Position numbers and translations under genes: made by a program. Positions 22,550-35,318 of a DNA stretch of 64,000 nt are shown piece after piece. The notes under the pieces are model-generated. The model saw only the letters and a program-made list of their open reading frames with translations. It had not been told where the DNA came from and did not search any database. Source of the stretch: Chrysaora quinquecirrha. Lineage: Eukaryota; Cnidaria; Scyphozoa; Semaeostomeae; Pelagiidae. Numbering within the stretch: the stretch's first letter is position 1; each line of letters begins with the position of its first letter. The stretch is taken from NCBI GenBank assembly GCA_014526335.1, contig JACTAT010000060.1, positions 1,402,369 through 1,466,368 on the forward strand, written 5' to 3'.

Positions 22550-25500
22550 AACAGTTGCAGAACAACTCAAAAAGTCTCAAGACATTGGTGAGCTTCCTTC
22601 TTCCCTTAGTGCAAGAACTGGCTTAGCAAGCAGCGAGTTACTAGCTAGCAATCTCTTTCAAAACAAGGCAAAATTCCATAAGCGCTGTAAAAACAAATAT
22701 AACGAATATCATTACCAAAGGGTATGCAGGAAAAGGAAGAGACAAGCAGCTGATGTTGAAAGTGCTCAGGTCCCACCCAGCGCAAGCGAAAGGTACGGCG
22801 CTGATAATTTCAAGGTTGGATGTTTTTTTTGTGAAAAGGATGATTTGGAAGTTAATCTGACCAATGCTCAAACACTTGGCCTCGATATCACAAGCAATGC
22901 CTTGCTGCTCTCTACAATCGTCTCAGAAGTTTCCATCAAGCAAAGTCTGTTCACGAAACAGAGGACGCTATTACCAAGGGGGTAGTATTGGCTGAGATTA
23001 TTGACTACCTTAGAGACATGATAGAGTCTTCCGCAAATATTTCCGTATTCAAGTTGAGTAGTCTGAAACAGCTCTTTTCCGATCGCCTCCTTGCATATGG
23101 TGCTACTTCAGAACAAGTCAAGAATGTGCACAGTACTCGCTTGAAGCATGACATATTGCATCACATTCAAGAGCTTAGGGAAGAAAAGCAAGGAACAATG
23201 TTCTCTTAACCTTCAAGGAAGAAACTGGTACAGCGATCTATCAAGCATGCCTACAGAATGACCAGGGTGATGGAATTTGTCTTGCTAAAGCTGCCAATAT
23301 CATTAGGAAACAACCCTTTTCACATCAGATGGAGGATTCTTCTCAAATGTTTGTGTCGCAAGAAGCTTCAGTGCCGCCCTCCCTTGTCACTTTGATCAGC
23401 ATGCTCATCAGCGGAACAAGCATAAAAGATGCGTTATCTACATCAACACACAAGGCTGCACTCAAATTAGCCCAATTAGTCAGGTTCAACATGGTGAAAT
23501 ATAAGTGATCAACTACCACCACTGAAAGTACACGACATAACAAAGAGCAAGAAACACCGTTTCCACTTTGTACGGGACTAATGATTCATTCTAAAACAAG
23601 AAAGAAAGGACTCGTTAGTCGCCTTGCGAAGTTTGGAACGTGCGTCTCCTACGATCGGGTACAGCATGTCCAAACCTCAATTGCAAAGCAAGTTTGTCAT
23701 GAATACCATTAGCAAGGCATTGTTTGTCCACCATGTCTAAAAGAAGGGTTATTCACCACTGCTGCAATTGATAACATTGACCACAATCCTTCATCTGTCA
23801 CAGCAAAAAACTCATTCCATGGCACCAGTATTTCTATCTTCCAGCAACCCAATACAGAGGTTGAAATGCTGTTACCAGATTTGAAAGAAACCGATGAAGC
23901 TTCCAGAATAGAGCTAAAGCTTCCAGAAAATTATACATCACTCTCTCCAACCAATTGTTTTGCAGCCGAATTCCCTTTGCAGTCAGTCAATCCTATTAAT
24001 GTCGTCTCTATACAGGCAACAGATGAATCTTTTCAATGGCTTTCAAATTTAAAGTCACTCAATCAAGAAAACAGCTCTATTGATGTCAAAAATCGTTTGT
24101 CTTGGCCAGGCTTTCATGCTAACAGAATCAAAGAAACCCCAGTAAGATCACTTTCAACTCTTCTTCCTTTGCTGAAAGATTCTGCAAATTCTTCTGCAAT
24201 GGTAGGTCATACAATGGACATTATAAAAAACTTTTTGTTGCGATTGAATTCAGAGCAATCACCTGTTGCTACTGCTGATCAACCAATGTATGCGTTGGAA
24301 AAAAAAATTCAATGGATGTACCCAGAAATCTACGGAGAAGATCAATTGCTTATGATGCTTGGAGCATTGCATATTGAGATGGCCTTTTTAGATGCGATAG
24401 GTGACTGGCTGGAAAGAAGTGGTTGGATAGAAATCTTAGTTAAAGCGCAGATCAATTCACCAGGCCTCGCAGAGTCATTTCTATCTGGAAAACAAGCAAA
24501 GTGAACAAGATACACGCATCAAAGTTCTTGTGCAGGTCTGTATTTGCAACTTCAAAACGCCTACCTCAAAAGTAATTCCGGCCATCCATAAGAAAGCTGG
24601 ATATCGGTACAAGTGTTGGTACAAGTGATACAAATGGAGTCGATTCTGCTTCTCTTGGTTCAAAGTGTTCGATTATCAAACTTTGATATGTTTGTGAGTG
24701 CCCTTGAACAGATTGCACCATGGATGTTCTCATTAGACCATACCCATTATGCACGATGGCTACCCATATTTATAAATGACCTCAAGCAATTAAAGAAAAA
24801 GCACCCTCAGATCTATGAAGAGTTCAAGAAAGGCCACTTTACATCAAAGAAGACAAAGAGAAAATTTTCCAGTATGCCTGAAGATCAGGCCCATGAGCAG
24901 AATAATAAGATCGTAAAGATTGATGGTGGAGCAATAGGCATCTTAGACAACGCAACTGCATTGCTCAAGTGGATGATTGCAGGTCCTGAGACTGCGAGGT
25001 TACTTCAATTATTTAAAGATTCAACCGTAAAAAAAACGACCACCTCAGCCATCATGAAGATTGAGATGCACATGAAAAACGCTTTCGACAAGATGTCATT
25101 TCATTTAAAGACACATTTGAAGAGCTTGGGAATCCTTTCGAAGACAATGATATACTTGTAAGTGCTGTGAGTAAGAACATAATGAATGAAGGTGCTGCTG
25201 AATGGGTGAGATTAGCGTCAGTCATTGGACAGAACCAATATCAGCAGTATGTACATGAAAGGCTTGTCAGTTGTAAAATTTCAATCTATTCAACGATCCC
25301 AAGAAACAAACTCTCCTTGTCCAGGCAGAAGAATTCAATCACCACTTCAAAGGCAAAGCTTAAAGCTGTTTCACTAAAGCAAGATCGCAAGTTATTTGCA
25401 TCACTGTATGTTGCCTGCCAGTCAAGCGAATGCGATGTTGGGGAATTTTATCATGCGTATCATTATCGTAATACAGCAAGAGGAGGTCAGCACCCTTCTC
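22550..25500 (+). pseudogene. Transposase-like gene with DNIDHNP and HEQNN motifs
   Basis: In order: a basic stretch (NKYNEYHYQRVCRKRKRQA) and a Cys pair (VGCFFCEKDD) near 22680-22850; AEIIDYLRDMIESSANISVF near 23000; AAIDNIDHNPSSVTAKNSFH near 23770; a helical region 23866-24500; IAPWMFSLDHTHYARWLP near 24710; DQAHEQNNKIVKIDGGAIGI near 24880; ALLKWMIAGPETARLL near 24960; and a C-terminal tail to about 25490. I know this protein type as a repetitive family in cnidarians, probably an RNase H-like transposase, but cannot name the superfamily. Frameshifts at about 23210, 24500 and 25090 and stops near 23730 disable it. The stretch 23750-24500 stays open. Confidence 0.6.
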
Positions 25501-25974
25501 TCTGGTAGAAATTGTGTCAGCAGGTTATTAACTGTATGCTTTTATTGCTTTTGCAAGCTATCTTTCATATCTTTCTGAAAGGGTTATAGACAGGGTATTT
25601 TGGCCTGCAATCTAAGGAAGTGCCTAACCTTTGTTTTTAAACTTGATTCCCGGTAAATCGACCACGCTGAATTGTTTAAGACCAGGAGCCAAATCAAGAA
25701 ATACTCCTATCACTTGATATAGGACATCATGATGATGTCATAAAAATATACTTTTTACCTGTTTTAATACGCTTAATAGCAGTTTAATATGAAAGAAAAT
25801 GGTAAAAATAGATAGAACACATCGAGAGCTTTCAATTGATATACATTTTGTTGCATTTTGAAGGTTAAAATAGTTATGATGATGTCATCGGGACCTTTTT
25901 GAGCAGCTCCTTTCTTAATGGGGATGTTGGTGAAACAATTGTGTATTTTATGTTACCAGTATCAAATTTGGCGA

Positions 25975-26235
25975 AAAGGGGTAGTTTGACACGCTGAAAA
26001 AGATAAAATATAGACCTCAGCTGAGAAATGCCCCCTTGTGCTATTTTTAGACAGGGGTAATTGGTACCAGAGCTCTACATAAGCTACAACACTAGTTTTG
26101 TTGCAAATTGTAATACAAGCATCAAATTTGGCGAAAACAGGCAGTTTGACATGCTAAAAAAGACTGGGGTAATGGATACCAGACCCCTACATAAATTACA
26201 AAACTAGTTTTGTTGCAAATTGTAATACAAGCATC
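25975..26235. repeat. Satellite, diverged units (right block)
   Basis: Two diverged units with GAGAAATGCCCCC, CTATTTTTAGACAGGGGTAA and TGGTACCAGA, landmarks of the 21240-22040 array in the same order. Spacing of the GGGGTAA landmark is about 113 bp. A second repeat, CTAGTTTTGTTGCAAATTGTAATACAAGCATCAAATTTGGCGAAAA-like, is present twice. Confidence 0.75.
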
Positions 26236-27645
26236 AAATTTTGCGAAAATAACATTCGTATTCCAATTCTTCCTGCATTTCTTTTCGCTATTCTATATAT
26301 GGTTTTTTTGTTTTTTCTTTTCTTCGCATTTACAGAATTTTCCTTTCTGCAGTTTCTCTTCTTCGACTTTGCTTCTTCAATTTTCCTTCTTGCCTCACTT
26401 AATGTCTGTTTCCTTCGTTTGTCAAGATCTTGTTCTTCCAGCACTTTCAGGGCTTCTTCTGAGGTCAGATGACGAGGGAGACTAATTTTTCGCTTTTTTT
26501 GGATTTTCTGTGTTTTGCTGGAATGTTAGTACATCTTTTGTTATAGGACGCAGATCATCGTCCAAGCTTGACTTTGACATTGAACCTTCGTCTATTTCTT
26601 TATTAATCGGGAGCTCTTTCTTTTTGAGGATCTTCCATGCCATAAACTGAGCATCGTCTTCAATATCATAGCCTTCCTCTAACCTTCTTTTCAATAGGCT
26701 TAGCCTCGAGGATTCCAGTATAGATTCCAGAATCTCCAGAGATTTTTGAACAGGATGAACTTCCTTGACTGGTGTTGATGTTTTCGGCACTGCTGAACTG
26801 GCTTTGCTGATCGAGAAGGATGACTCTGGGTCTGGCTGATGATCAGTAACATCAGAAATGCTCTCGGTTTAAAAGGTTTTGGCTGGAGCGAACACAGAAT
26901 CATCAATGGCAAAACGATTTACAGGCCAGATTCAACTGCATTTGGAATCTGCTTCAACAACATCTGTTCTGGCGGCTCTGTCGAACAATGTCACAACCAA
27001 GCCAGGGTAATCTGCGATCAGCAGGCTGTAAAATATGTGATGTGTGTGGTGGAAGCTTGAAAAGAAATATGCCATTCTCTTTGCAAAACAAACTGGTTTC
27101 ATAGCTGATATGCGATAGAAGTCCATCTACAAGAAGATGAACTGGGCATTTTGCTGGAATTTGCTTTACAAAGTGATTCCTCTCCCCAGCATAGAAATGA
27201 TTCATCTATCCACTGTCTGAAAAGCCAAGATACATGTTTTTGGGGAAAGCAAGACAATATTCGGTGTTCAGATTTTTGCCAGGATAGTAAATTGCAGGGG
27301 GAATCACGTATCCACTGGCCTATATGCATTGCAGCATTGTTATTGACATCTTTCAACAGCTAACGAGGTGAAATGCCCTTTTCATCACTTCCTCTACACA
27401 AAATTTCTTACTGGAGATTGACTGAAGCGGGAACCCTGACTCATCATAATTGAACACTTGATCAGGCGATATAATGTTATTCTCATGCAAAAAAGACTCA
27501 AAAGCATAAAACCAGCTATAAATTTTTTCTTTGGAACAAGCTGTTGCTCTAGATATCTCAATCGCCTTAGGTTTCATCATGTTCAATTCTGGGTGTCGCC
27601 TTAAAAACCTGAACCACCAAGTTGTACCTAGACAGTTGCAGTTAA
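26196..27645 (-). pseudogene. pogo/Tigger-type transposase, C-terminal two thirds
   Basis: Minus strand, in order: LRRHPELNMMKPKAIEISRA (about 27600), QVFNYDESGFPLQ (about 27450; first Asp of the DDE_1 domain), LLVDGLLSHIS (second Asp region, about 27130), LFKLPPHTSHILQPADR (about 27050), then a low-complexity tail (SRLSLLKRRLEEGYDIEDDA near 26680) and a basic coiled end (26200-26440). Frameshifts occur near 27350, 27200, 26950 and 26480. The N-terminal CENP-B-type DNA-binding domain is missing: the homology stops at about 27640, where the LINE 3' end begins. Confidence 0.75.
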
Positions 27646-27997
27646 AGACTTTAACTTTTCTGCCCGTTTTATTGATATATATTTCTTTTATGTTAGTTAC
27701 AACAAATAGTGATATACACTAATTCATACTAACATTAAGCAACCATAGGAATTGCATTGATCAACTCATTTAGTGCAAAAGGAGCACTCGCATTTTTTAG
27801 CGAGGAACCAAGTTTTGATCAAATTTTTAAACTGTTTAGTGTTACTCGCCGTTTTGATTTCATTAGGAAGGAATTCCATATTTTGGCCCTTGATAACATA
27901 AGGACTTAATGCCAAAGCCTGTGGTTCTAACTTTTGGTATTTCAAGAAGATTTGTGCTCCGTAGATTGTGGTCTAGTTTTTAGGTAAAAATAGTCCT

Positions 27998-30650
27998 TCA
28001 TAAAACAGGATTTAGGTTATTCAAAGTTTTGAATACCTCTAAAGCAAGGAGCCTTATCGACTGTATATGAATGGTGGTCTCCATTGAATCAGATAGTAGT
28101 TTTTCATACGTAGAAGTATAGTCAGAATATGCAAGTCGTAGTGCTCTCTCATTTATCTTTTCTAGTTTGTCTTGGCTCCCTTTGGTGCATAACATCCAAA
28201 TAAGTGGACAGTAATTAAAGTGGCATAAGATAAACGAGTTAATTATAATTTTTCTCTTTTTCCCCATGAACCTAGCTAAGCGTTTTAGAGAATTAAGTTG
28301 TTTTGCTGCTTTTTTACAAATTTTATCAATATGGGCATCAAATTTTAAACTTTCATCTATCTCTATACCTAGCAGAGTTACATTAGTTTCGACTTTTATT
28401 TTTAGATTCTCATTAATTTCAAAATGTTCTATGTTCTTGTTTTTATTTCCAATAGTAATGGCTTGGAATTTAGAACCATTAGCAGTCATTTCGTTTGACT
28501 TAAACCATTCAAGACATTTATTGGTGTTTATTTTTATCAAATTTATTAATTCTTCAGTGCTTGATGTGGTCACTGTCAGTGTGTTGTCATCGGCAAAATT
28601 ACAGAGAGACCCATCACTGAGGTTATAAAAGATATCATTTATAAAGGAGTTGAAGAGAAGAGGTCCTAGTATTGAACCTTGTGGGACACCTTGTCCTAAT
28701 TCATCCCAAGAGCTATATTGTCCTTTTACTTTTACTCTTTGCTTTCTATCTGACAAATAATTCTGGATGAATAAGAGTGAATTTTCTTTTATCCCATAAG
28801 CATGTAGTTTTGCAAGTAGAAGATTCTTTGGGAGACAATCAAAAGCTTTTGATAGATCCATTAGAATCGCCCTATATGTGCATTTTGCTCTAGTCCTTTT
28901 CTCCAGTTTTCTATTAATCTGAAAAGTGCATGTTCGGATGAAAAATGCTTTCTGTACGCACATAAATATGGAGAAAATTTACCTTGGAGAAAAGGGGAAA
29001 GCTGAAGTTCTATAACTTTTTCAAAAACTTTAGAGAATGTAGTAAGTAGACTGATTGGCCTGTAATTTTCTTTGTTAAATGGATCCTTTTTCTTGTACAC
29101 TGGTGTGACTATTGCCTTTTTTAATGAATTAGGGAATGTACCTTGCGAAATACATTTGTTAATTATATCAAGTAAAGGTTTAAGGATAATATCTACAGAG
29201 ATTTTTAGAAATTTGGCATTTATCATATCATGACCCATCGCTTTTTTATGATTAAGATCAAGAATAATTTGCTTAAGCACTGGTGCTGGAACTGATAGGA
29301 AATTGAAAATTGATTCGTCTTGTAAATTAAGTTTTATTCTCCCAATACTAGGATGGTTCTCAAGCCCTTGATGATTTCATCAATTGTCGGGTAGCTCCCA
29401 GCGTTCTTATTAGCTGTAGTGCTGGTTTGGCTAATGCTGACAAAATGTTTATTCATAATTTCTGCAACAGATTGAGGGTTACTGACAAGACTATCGTTTT
29501 CAGATATTGTAATTTCAGAATCAGTGTGGCCTTTGCCGAAGAAGTAGGGTTTCAACTTCTTCCAAAATGTTTTGGAGTCAAGTGTGCCGTTTTGACAAAT
29601 CTTGGTAAAGTAATCAGATTTCAGATGTTGACGAAGATTTGCACAGTGGTTTCTTTGCTTTTAAATCTTTCATAATTAACAGTAGTTTTGATTTGTTATA
29701 GGCATTTTTAAATTTAGTTCTTAGCATTATTGCTTTTCTATGTACCTTACTGAGGGGTTTATTATTTGCCCTAACTATTTTGGATTTTAATGGTGCGTGA
29801 TAATTAACTATGCTATCGAACAAATCTTGAAAGTATTCGAATGCCTGATTGCCATCATGAATGTATTGGCAAAGATAAAATGGTGTTTCTGAAAGATCTT
29901 TGCAGAAGGCATCCTCATTAAAGTTTTTTAAATCTCTGTAGCGAATTATATTAGGATGGTGTTTGGGAATTGAAGATTTGCAAGTAGTAAGAATTAGCTT
30001 ATGGAAGTCACTTAAAGAGGTTTCAATAGTTTTAGTATTTTTAAAATTATGTTTCCGGTTGGTAAGGATTACGTCAATTGATGACGGATTACAATTTGGT
30101 TTGTAACAAGTTGGCTCTTTGATGAGATTTGTGAGCCCAAGAGTAGAACAAATAGTTTTAAGGCTAGGATCGGTTGGAGTTAGATTCAGATCACCAATTA
30201 TTATAAAATTATCATATTGTGAGGAACATTTATCAATCAATTTAATTATAGAATTTCTGAAAATTTTATTATCCGCATTTGGTGGATTGTATGCAGCAAT
30301 GATGACCCATTTTTCTTTTCGTAGATTTAGTTCAAAGCATATATTTTCTATTTCTTCATCTTCAAATTTGTCAGTTCTTCTGCTTTTGAAGGGTTCCTTG
30401 ATGTAAACAAGGAGACCACCACCATGTGCATTTCTATCAGCACGATAAGGAGCCTTGTAACCAGGTATTAAAATTGTTCAGTTGCAAAGGAATCATCAAG
30501 TTTAGTTTCACTGATGATAATGCAGTCAAAAGAGCTCACTGTAATTAAATCTTTGAGCTCACAAAATTTGTTTCTAATGCTATTTATGTTTAGGTGTGCA
30601 AGAATAGGGTTTTTTGGATTTTTGAAACGTGCCTCTTTTAGCTCTTTGTA
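27998..30650 (-). pseudogene. LINE ORF2: endonuclease and reverse transcriptase, frameshifted
   Basis: Endonuclease part: LNINSIRNKFCELKDL and CIIISETKLDDSF near 30500-30600, then a frameshift at about 30465, ERPF-type loop, and NFIIIGDLNLTPTDPS near 30200 and a Ser-Asp-Phe-His segment (SLSDFHKLIL) near 30010. Reverse transcriptase part: KKAIVTPVYKKKD (about 29100), NYRPISLLTTFSKVFEKV (about 29050), LMDLSKAFDCLPKNLLLAKL (about 28830), GVPQGSILGPLLF (about 28670), and the active-site box NFADDNTL (about 28590). The frame shifts near 28870 and in the 29280-29340 stretch. Residues of the catalytic FADD box are intact, but the protein cannot be made whole. Confidence 0.8.
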
Positions 30651-30713
30651 ACTAGTTGTGTCCGAATTCTTACTCTTATCAGGTGTGTGGTCTAGTAGCC
30701 GTCTCCCATTAAG

Positions 30714-31561
30714 TCATGCTAAATGACAAGTTTTAATGCAATCCCTAAGGTTGCTTGCAAGTTTTCTTGTTCCTTTATCATTTAAATGTAGTTTACTGTT
30801 GTTTAATTCATCGATTGTTATATTACTATTGTTAACAAAATGAAAATTGTTTCTTTCACATAGAGTAGATAAGATGTTATTAAAGTTTTCAATTTTAGAA
30901 TTAATTAGGTCATACTTAGCTTGAATAGTTATACCAGAGAGTACAATGCTGCATTTAGGAGAATACTTCTGAATTTCTTTAGTCACCTCATGCAATTCTT
31001 CAGCAATTTGCTGTGGACTCTCGGTTGTGTTCATGATGTCGTTTACGCCACAATGCAAAACAATCATGTCAGGGTTCTTTGCAAGGCTAGGTTGAATATA
31101 GTGGATTAACTCCTTTACTTTCATGCCTCCAATACTAACTTTGTTTACCAAGGAACGCAGGGATTTTGCAAGCTTATGTGGTAGAACATGTTTGATAATT
31201 GAATCTCCAATTATGACAATATGCTTTTTGCTCTGCAGATTTGCATTTTTGGTAGGAAGATTTGGGTTGGTGGCTTGTTGAGGATTTTGTGTTTGATTTG
31301 ATGTTTGTTGTCTTTGTGCTTGGGTGTTGTTTGGCCTGGATGAATTTGTGAATCTGTTGTTTTGGTTATTTGATGGTACCTTGGGAATGATTGCAGTTTT
31401 TGGCTTTGTTTGGTCAGTAAGTGGTAATTTGAAAGGACTGATAAAGTTGGAAGGATTTTCAGGCAAGTGTTGTAAATGATGGTATCGGTTTGGGTGATAG
31501 AACATTTGAATATTGTGTGGCTGTGTAAATTGAAGTTGTGGGGCATTTTGGTTTGGCTCAT
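30714..31561 (-). CDS. LINE ORF1 with SGNH/esterase-like domain
   Basis: An open minus-strand frame of 263 codons from the Met at 31505. The N-terminal half is rich in Asn, Gln, Thr and Pro. The C-terminal half has IVIIGDSIIKHV (block I, GDS serine), GGMKVKEL, DMIVLHCGVND (block III, GxND) and LHLNDKG (block V, with a His). These are the landmarks of the SGNH hydrolase fold, used as ORF1 by CR1-like LINEs. Its role there is thought to involve lipid or membrane contact, but is not settled. This is the best-preserved frame of the element. Confidence 0.75.
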
Positions 31562-31615
31562 ATGGGCTTTTTTGGAAACGATAAGTATCAGGTCTTCGTT
31601 GAAATGTTTGCCATG

Positions 31616-33240
31616 GTTTTGAGAATAGCGGAAATTACTTGGAACTGTTGAAGCTTATGGTGAGACAGGATCCTCTATTGGAAGCCCATTTAGGAAGCAA
31701 GAAGTCGAGGGCGTAGTACATTTCACCTCACATTCAAAACGAGGTTATTTGCTCCATCGCCACTGTTATACGAGACAACATTGTAAAAGAAGTTCAAGAT
31801 GCCAAATACTTTTGCATAATCTTAGATACGACACAAGATATTAGCCATACAGATCAGCTTGCATTTTCGGTTAGGTACGTGCAGCAGGATGGAAAACCAT
31901 TGAGCGCTTCCTTTGCTTTTAGGTTAAGGAAAGTTGCAAAGCAGCTGACTTTCGTGACAAACTTCTTATCTTACTGGAAAGGTATGGTTTAGACCCTAGT
32001 CTAATACAAGGCCAAGCAATGGATGGTTGCTCAACCATGTCAGGCCATATCAGAGGACTACAAGTTTTAACCCAAGAAATAAGTAGTTCAGCTCTTTATG
32101 TGCATTGTATGGCCTACAGATTGAACCTTGTTTTAGTTAAAGCTGCAACAAACAATACACAAGTAAAGTCGTTTTTTGGCCTTCTCGAAAAGTTGTATAG
32201 CTTATGCCAAAAGCTATTTCATATACGTGTTGAGCAGCAAGAGCCAGTGCCGTAGAAAATGTAAGGGATAACTTTGAGTGTTATATTGGAGATCTTGGAA
32301 ACTTAATTGCTTGCAATGAGCTTAATGCATCTTACCGATGCTGAGGCTCTCATTAAAAGTATAATGAGTTTTGAATTTTTGATCATGCTGTACTTGTGGT
32401 TCGATATCCTCTCCAAAACGAAGGGTGCAAAAGACAAGGTTCAAGGTCCAATGTTAAATGTTGGCATTTCATGTCAGTTGGCTAAGAGTTGTGTGCAGCA
32501 GTTTTCTTCTATGAGAGCTAGCGACAAGCATTTTGACGAAATAATAAAGAAGGCTGAAGACCATAATTCTTCGTGTGAGATTCGAACAGAATTTACAAGA
32601 AAACGAGTTTCAAGATGAAAAAGATTTGATGATGAAGATGCAGTAGATGATCCCATTATTGATGCAAAGAGAAGATTTAAAATCGAGATTTACAAAGATA
32701 TTTTTGACACAATGATTACAGATTTAGAAGCATGATTTAGCAACACAACGATAGGGGTTCTAAAAGTGCTACAATGCATATCTCCTGCAAACATCATATC
32801 AGAGAAATCATCAAGCAAGTCACCAGCGGAATCTGATTTAAAAGATCTCTCCACCCTGATGCAATTCTACGAAAAAGATCTTTCCTTGAAAGATTTGGTG
32901 TCTCGAGAATATGAGAATCTTTTCCTGGTTTTGAATACTTGGGAATGAAGGTGAAGCTGTTTCAAGAGATCACAAAGATTTGCTTCAGTTCCTGCAGAAA
33001 TTCAATATAGCTATGTTGTTGCGATTACCCTCACGTATCATCGGCCCATGATGAAAGAGCATTTAGTTGCTTGAAGCGAGTCAAAACATTATAGAGAAGT
33101 ACAATATCCGAGGATCGACTTTCTAATCTTGCTTGCATCTTGATCAATAGAGAAACTGTGGCTATAATTTATCTGCGAGATTTGCAACTGCCCCTTTCAA
33201 AAGAAAAGACCAGAAAATGCTTGATATGCAAAGCCACATT
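31616..33240 (+). pseudogene. hAT transposase remnant (DUF4371/ZMYM1-like), copy 1
   Basis: Frame fragments in order: SGNYLELLKLMVRQDPLLEA (31629), a TAG, then YISPHIQNEVICSIATVIRD, CIILDTTQDISHTDQLAFSV (about 31830; first catalytic Asp region), a TAG, GQAMDGCSTMSGHIRGLQVL (about 32010), ALYVHCMAYRLNLVLVKAAT (about 32095), and the dimerisation region SSAHDERAFSCLKRVKTL then RSTISEDRLSNLACILINRE (33035-33170). At least four stops and several shifts disable it. The N-terminal zinc finger and the start are missing because the copy begins inside the frame. Confidence 0.85.
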
Positions 33241-34491
33241 TGACAGTGCTTAAAAATTCTTTAATTTTGACACCTTACTTTGAATTAATAATGACAAGAG
33301 TTTATCTTCTGTTTACATTCAGTTCTAGTAGCTGATGTCTTTTTGTTATATCCGTAGTCTTGAAGAAATAAAAATGCTTATAAATTTTTGCCGGAAAATC
33401 TGACTCCTATCTACGCCACTGGACATAAAACAGCCCCTTGATGAAAGATCATTTGCCAATAGATGGTTGAAGCAAAGCAAATGAAATTTTGCATAGGTGC
33501 TGCTTTTTTATAGTAGTGAGTGGTGATTTCAGAAGCCTCTTGACTACACCAACTTACTATGATTGCAGCAGCAGCAGCTTGGATGCCATCTACCCCTTTA
33601 GAGTCTCAAGCGCTTGCACCTTGTTTTTAGTGAAGAGCATTTCCCTCACCAAAAAGCGTACGAGTATCCTATTGAAACGAAAGGATTCTTATAAGATTCC
33701 AATGAAAACAGAGACGCTAACTGAGGGTGTAGGAGATACCAAAGAATGAACTGCCCCCTGGCTTTTAGAAGAGTTTACTTCTAATACCTATTTTCGTACA
33801 CCTCTTTCAAGGCATTGCATTGTGTCGGTGCACTTGTTAATGAATTGAACCATTCTGTCTATTTTAGAATCAAACCAGAAAACTAGCGGAGGATGAAGAC
33901 CACTTTGCTTTTCACGAAGATGACTAATTCTCCTGTAAGAAGATTTTAATTGCACCTTCCTTCCCGCGTTGGAAACATCACAGATATTTTTTCAAATAGG
34001 CCTATCCAGTCACTGACTGCACAAAATAACAAGAACAAAGCAATATAGTTATTTTGGTGATTGAAAGAATTGCATCGGTAAAAATTAGTCATTTCAAGAA
34101 GAAATTCAATTCCATTTTTAATTCCATCAAAGGTCCTTTGTCTTCAAATAAACATCAAGAGGTTCAAGACTGTAATTTGGTCGAAAGTGGCAAAGAAGTT
34201 GCAAAAGAAATGCTGCTCGTTGATAATTTTTGAAAATTGTAATGCATGAAACTGAATACCGAAAATTTGTCAGCAGTTTTCCAATTTCCGATCTTCTGTG
34301 GCAAGTTCCTCGACGGAATCTCTAGGCCCCCAAAGTCACTAAAAATCGCCACTGCTACAAGCAGTTGAGTCTTGTGTCAAAGAGAAGATTCAAGTTCTTT
34401 AATTCAGATAAACTCTTTGTGCTGTAACACTATTAGCAAATAAATATTCTGTTTACAGAAATATCACATATTTCTCAAGAGAAAAAAAAGG

Positions 34492-35318
34492 TTGCTACTG
34501 GAAACATACTCACTAGCACACAAAGAAGTAAAACATATATTTGTGAACGATTACGAAGTCGTTACAAGATACACAATGTACATTTTCATTTCTCTTCCAT
34601 GTGTTTTGTGGGAATCAATGTGTTGCATATTTTATGAAGGCGGAGCATACAGTGTCGCCTTAATTGAGTGCAGTGAGATAGGGATGCCGTTCAGGCTTTT
34701 CATACCGAATGCCAGGAGGAATTATCACTACACATTTGATAATGTATTGGGGGCTTGGGGATGGAGTTTGCCATAAATTTTTGTCCATTAACGCCCTTTA
34801 CTTTGGCTACAAATGTGACAAACACCCAATTTTAGTGCCACATATTTATTAGAAAAGACAAGCCAGTGATTCCTTTCTCAATAAAAAGGCCTGATTTATA
34901 GTTTTGATGAAGGCTTTTGTATGCTTCATGGACTGTAGTGATCCTGTTTTGAGAAATTAAGCCTTCTAGCCAAACTGTGAGTCAAAGGCGCACCACTTTG
35001 CAGACCAACATTGAGAGAATGCTTCAAGCACACAAAGCTGTGATGATTTTAAACAAATTGTTACTTTGCCTGGAATCCAATGCTCGAATTCCAGAAAAGC
35101 AAAGAAAATCCCAGAAATACGAGCAACAGATGACAGCAAAAGTGACGGTGCTTAAAAATGCTCAAGAGGTCCTGAGAAAGTCAGTTGAAGTGCGACAAAA
35201 GCAAGCTTGCATTGAGGCCATTCAGCTTCCAACTTCACTTCAATCAGGAACAGAGCAGCCACCATTGTCCACTGAAGAGGCAGATGACCTCATAAAAAAT
35301 GCTTTTAAAGCCAGATGA
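34492..35318 (+). other. Unrecognised open frames in the duplication
   Basis: Two plus-strand frames: 34492-34776 (with RNYHYTFDNVLG) and 34977-35318 (113 codons, helical and Lys/Gln-rich, e.g. MLQAHKAVMILNKLL). The second has no true stop inside, and the copy at 58779-59120 differs by one residue (Gln to Glu). A G-run change alters the end of the first between copies. They may be a second transposon protein or chance. No function assigned. Confidence 0.3.

Larger units (their letters stand above)
27680..31615 (-). mobile_element. LINE retrotransposon with SGNH ORF1 and EN-RT ORF2
   Basis: About 3.9 kb on the minus strand: ORF1 with an esterase-like domain (30714-31561), an APE-type endonuclease (about 29600-30620), a reverse transcriptase (28000-29555) and a C-terminal Cys motif near 27790 (CECSFC). 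This order and the SGNH ORF1 fit the CR1/L2-like LINE groups. It copies itself by target-primed reverse transcription. It is flanked by pogo sequence on the left and hAT sequence on the right, so it or a rearrangement lies between two unrelated elements. Coding frames carry at least three frameshifts. Confidence 0.85.
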
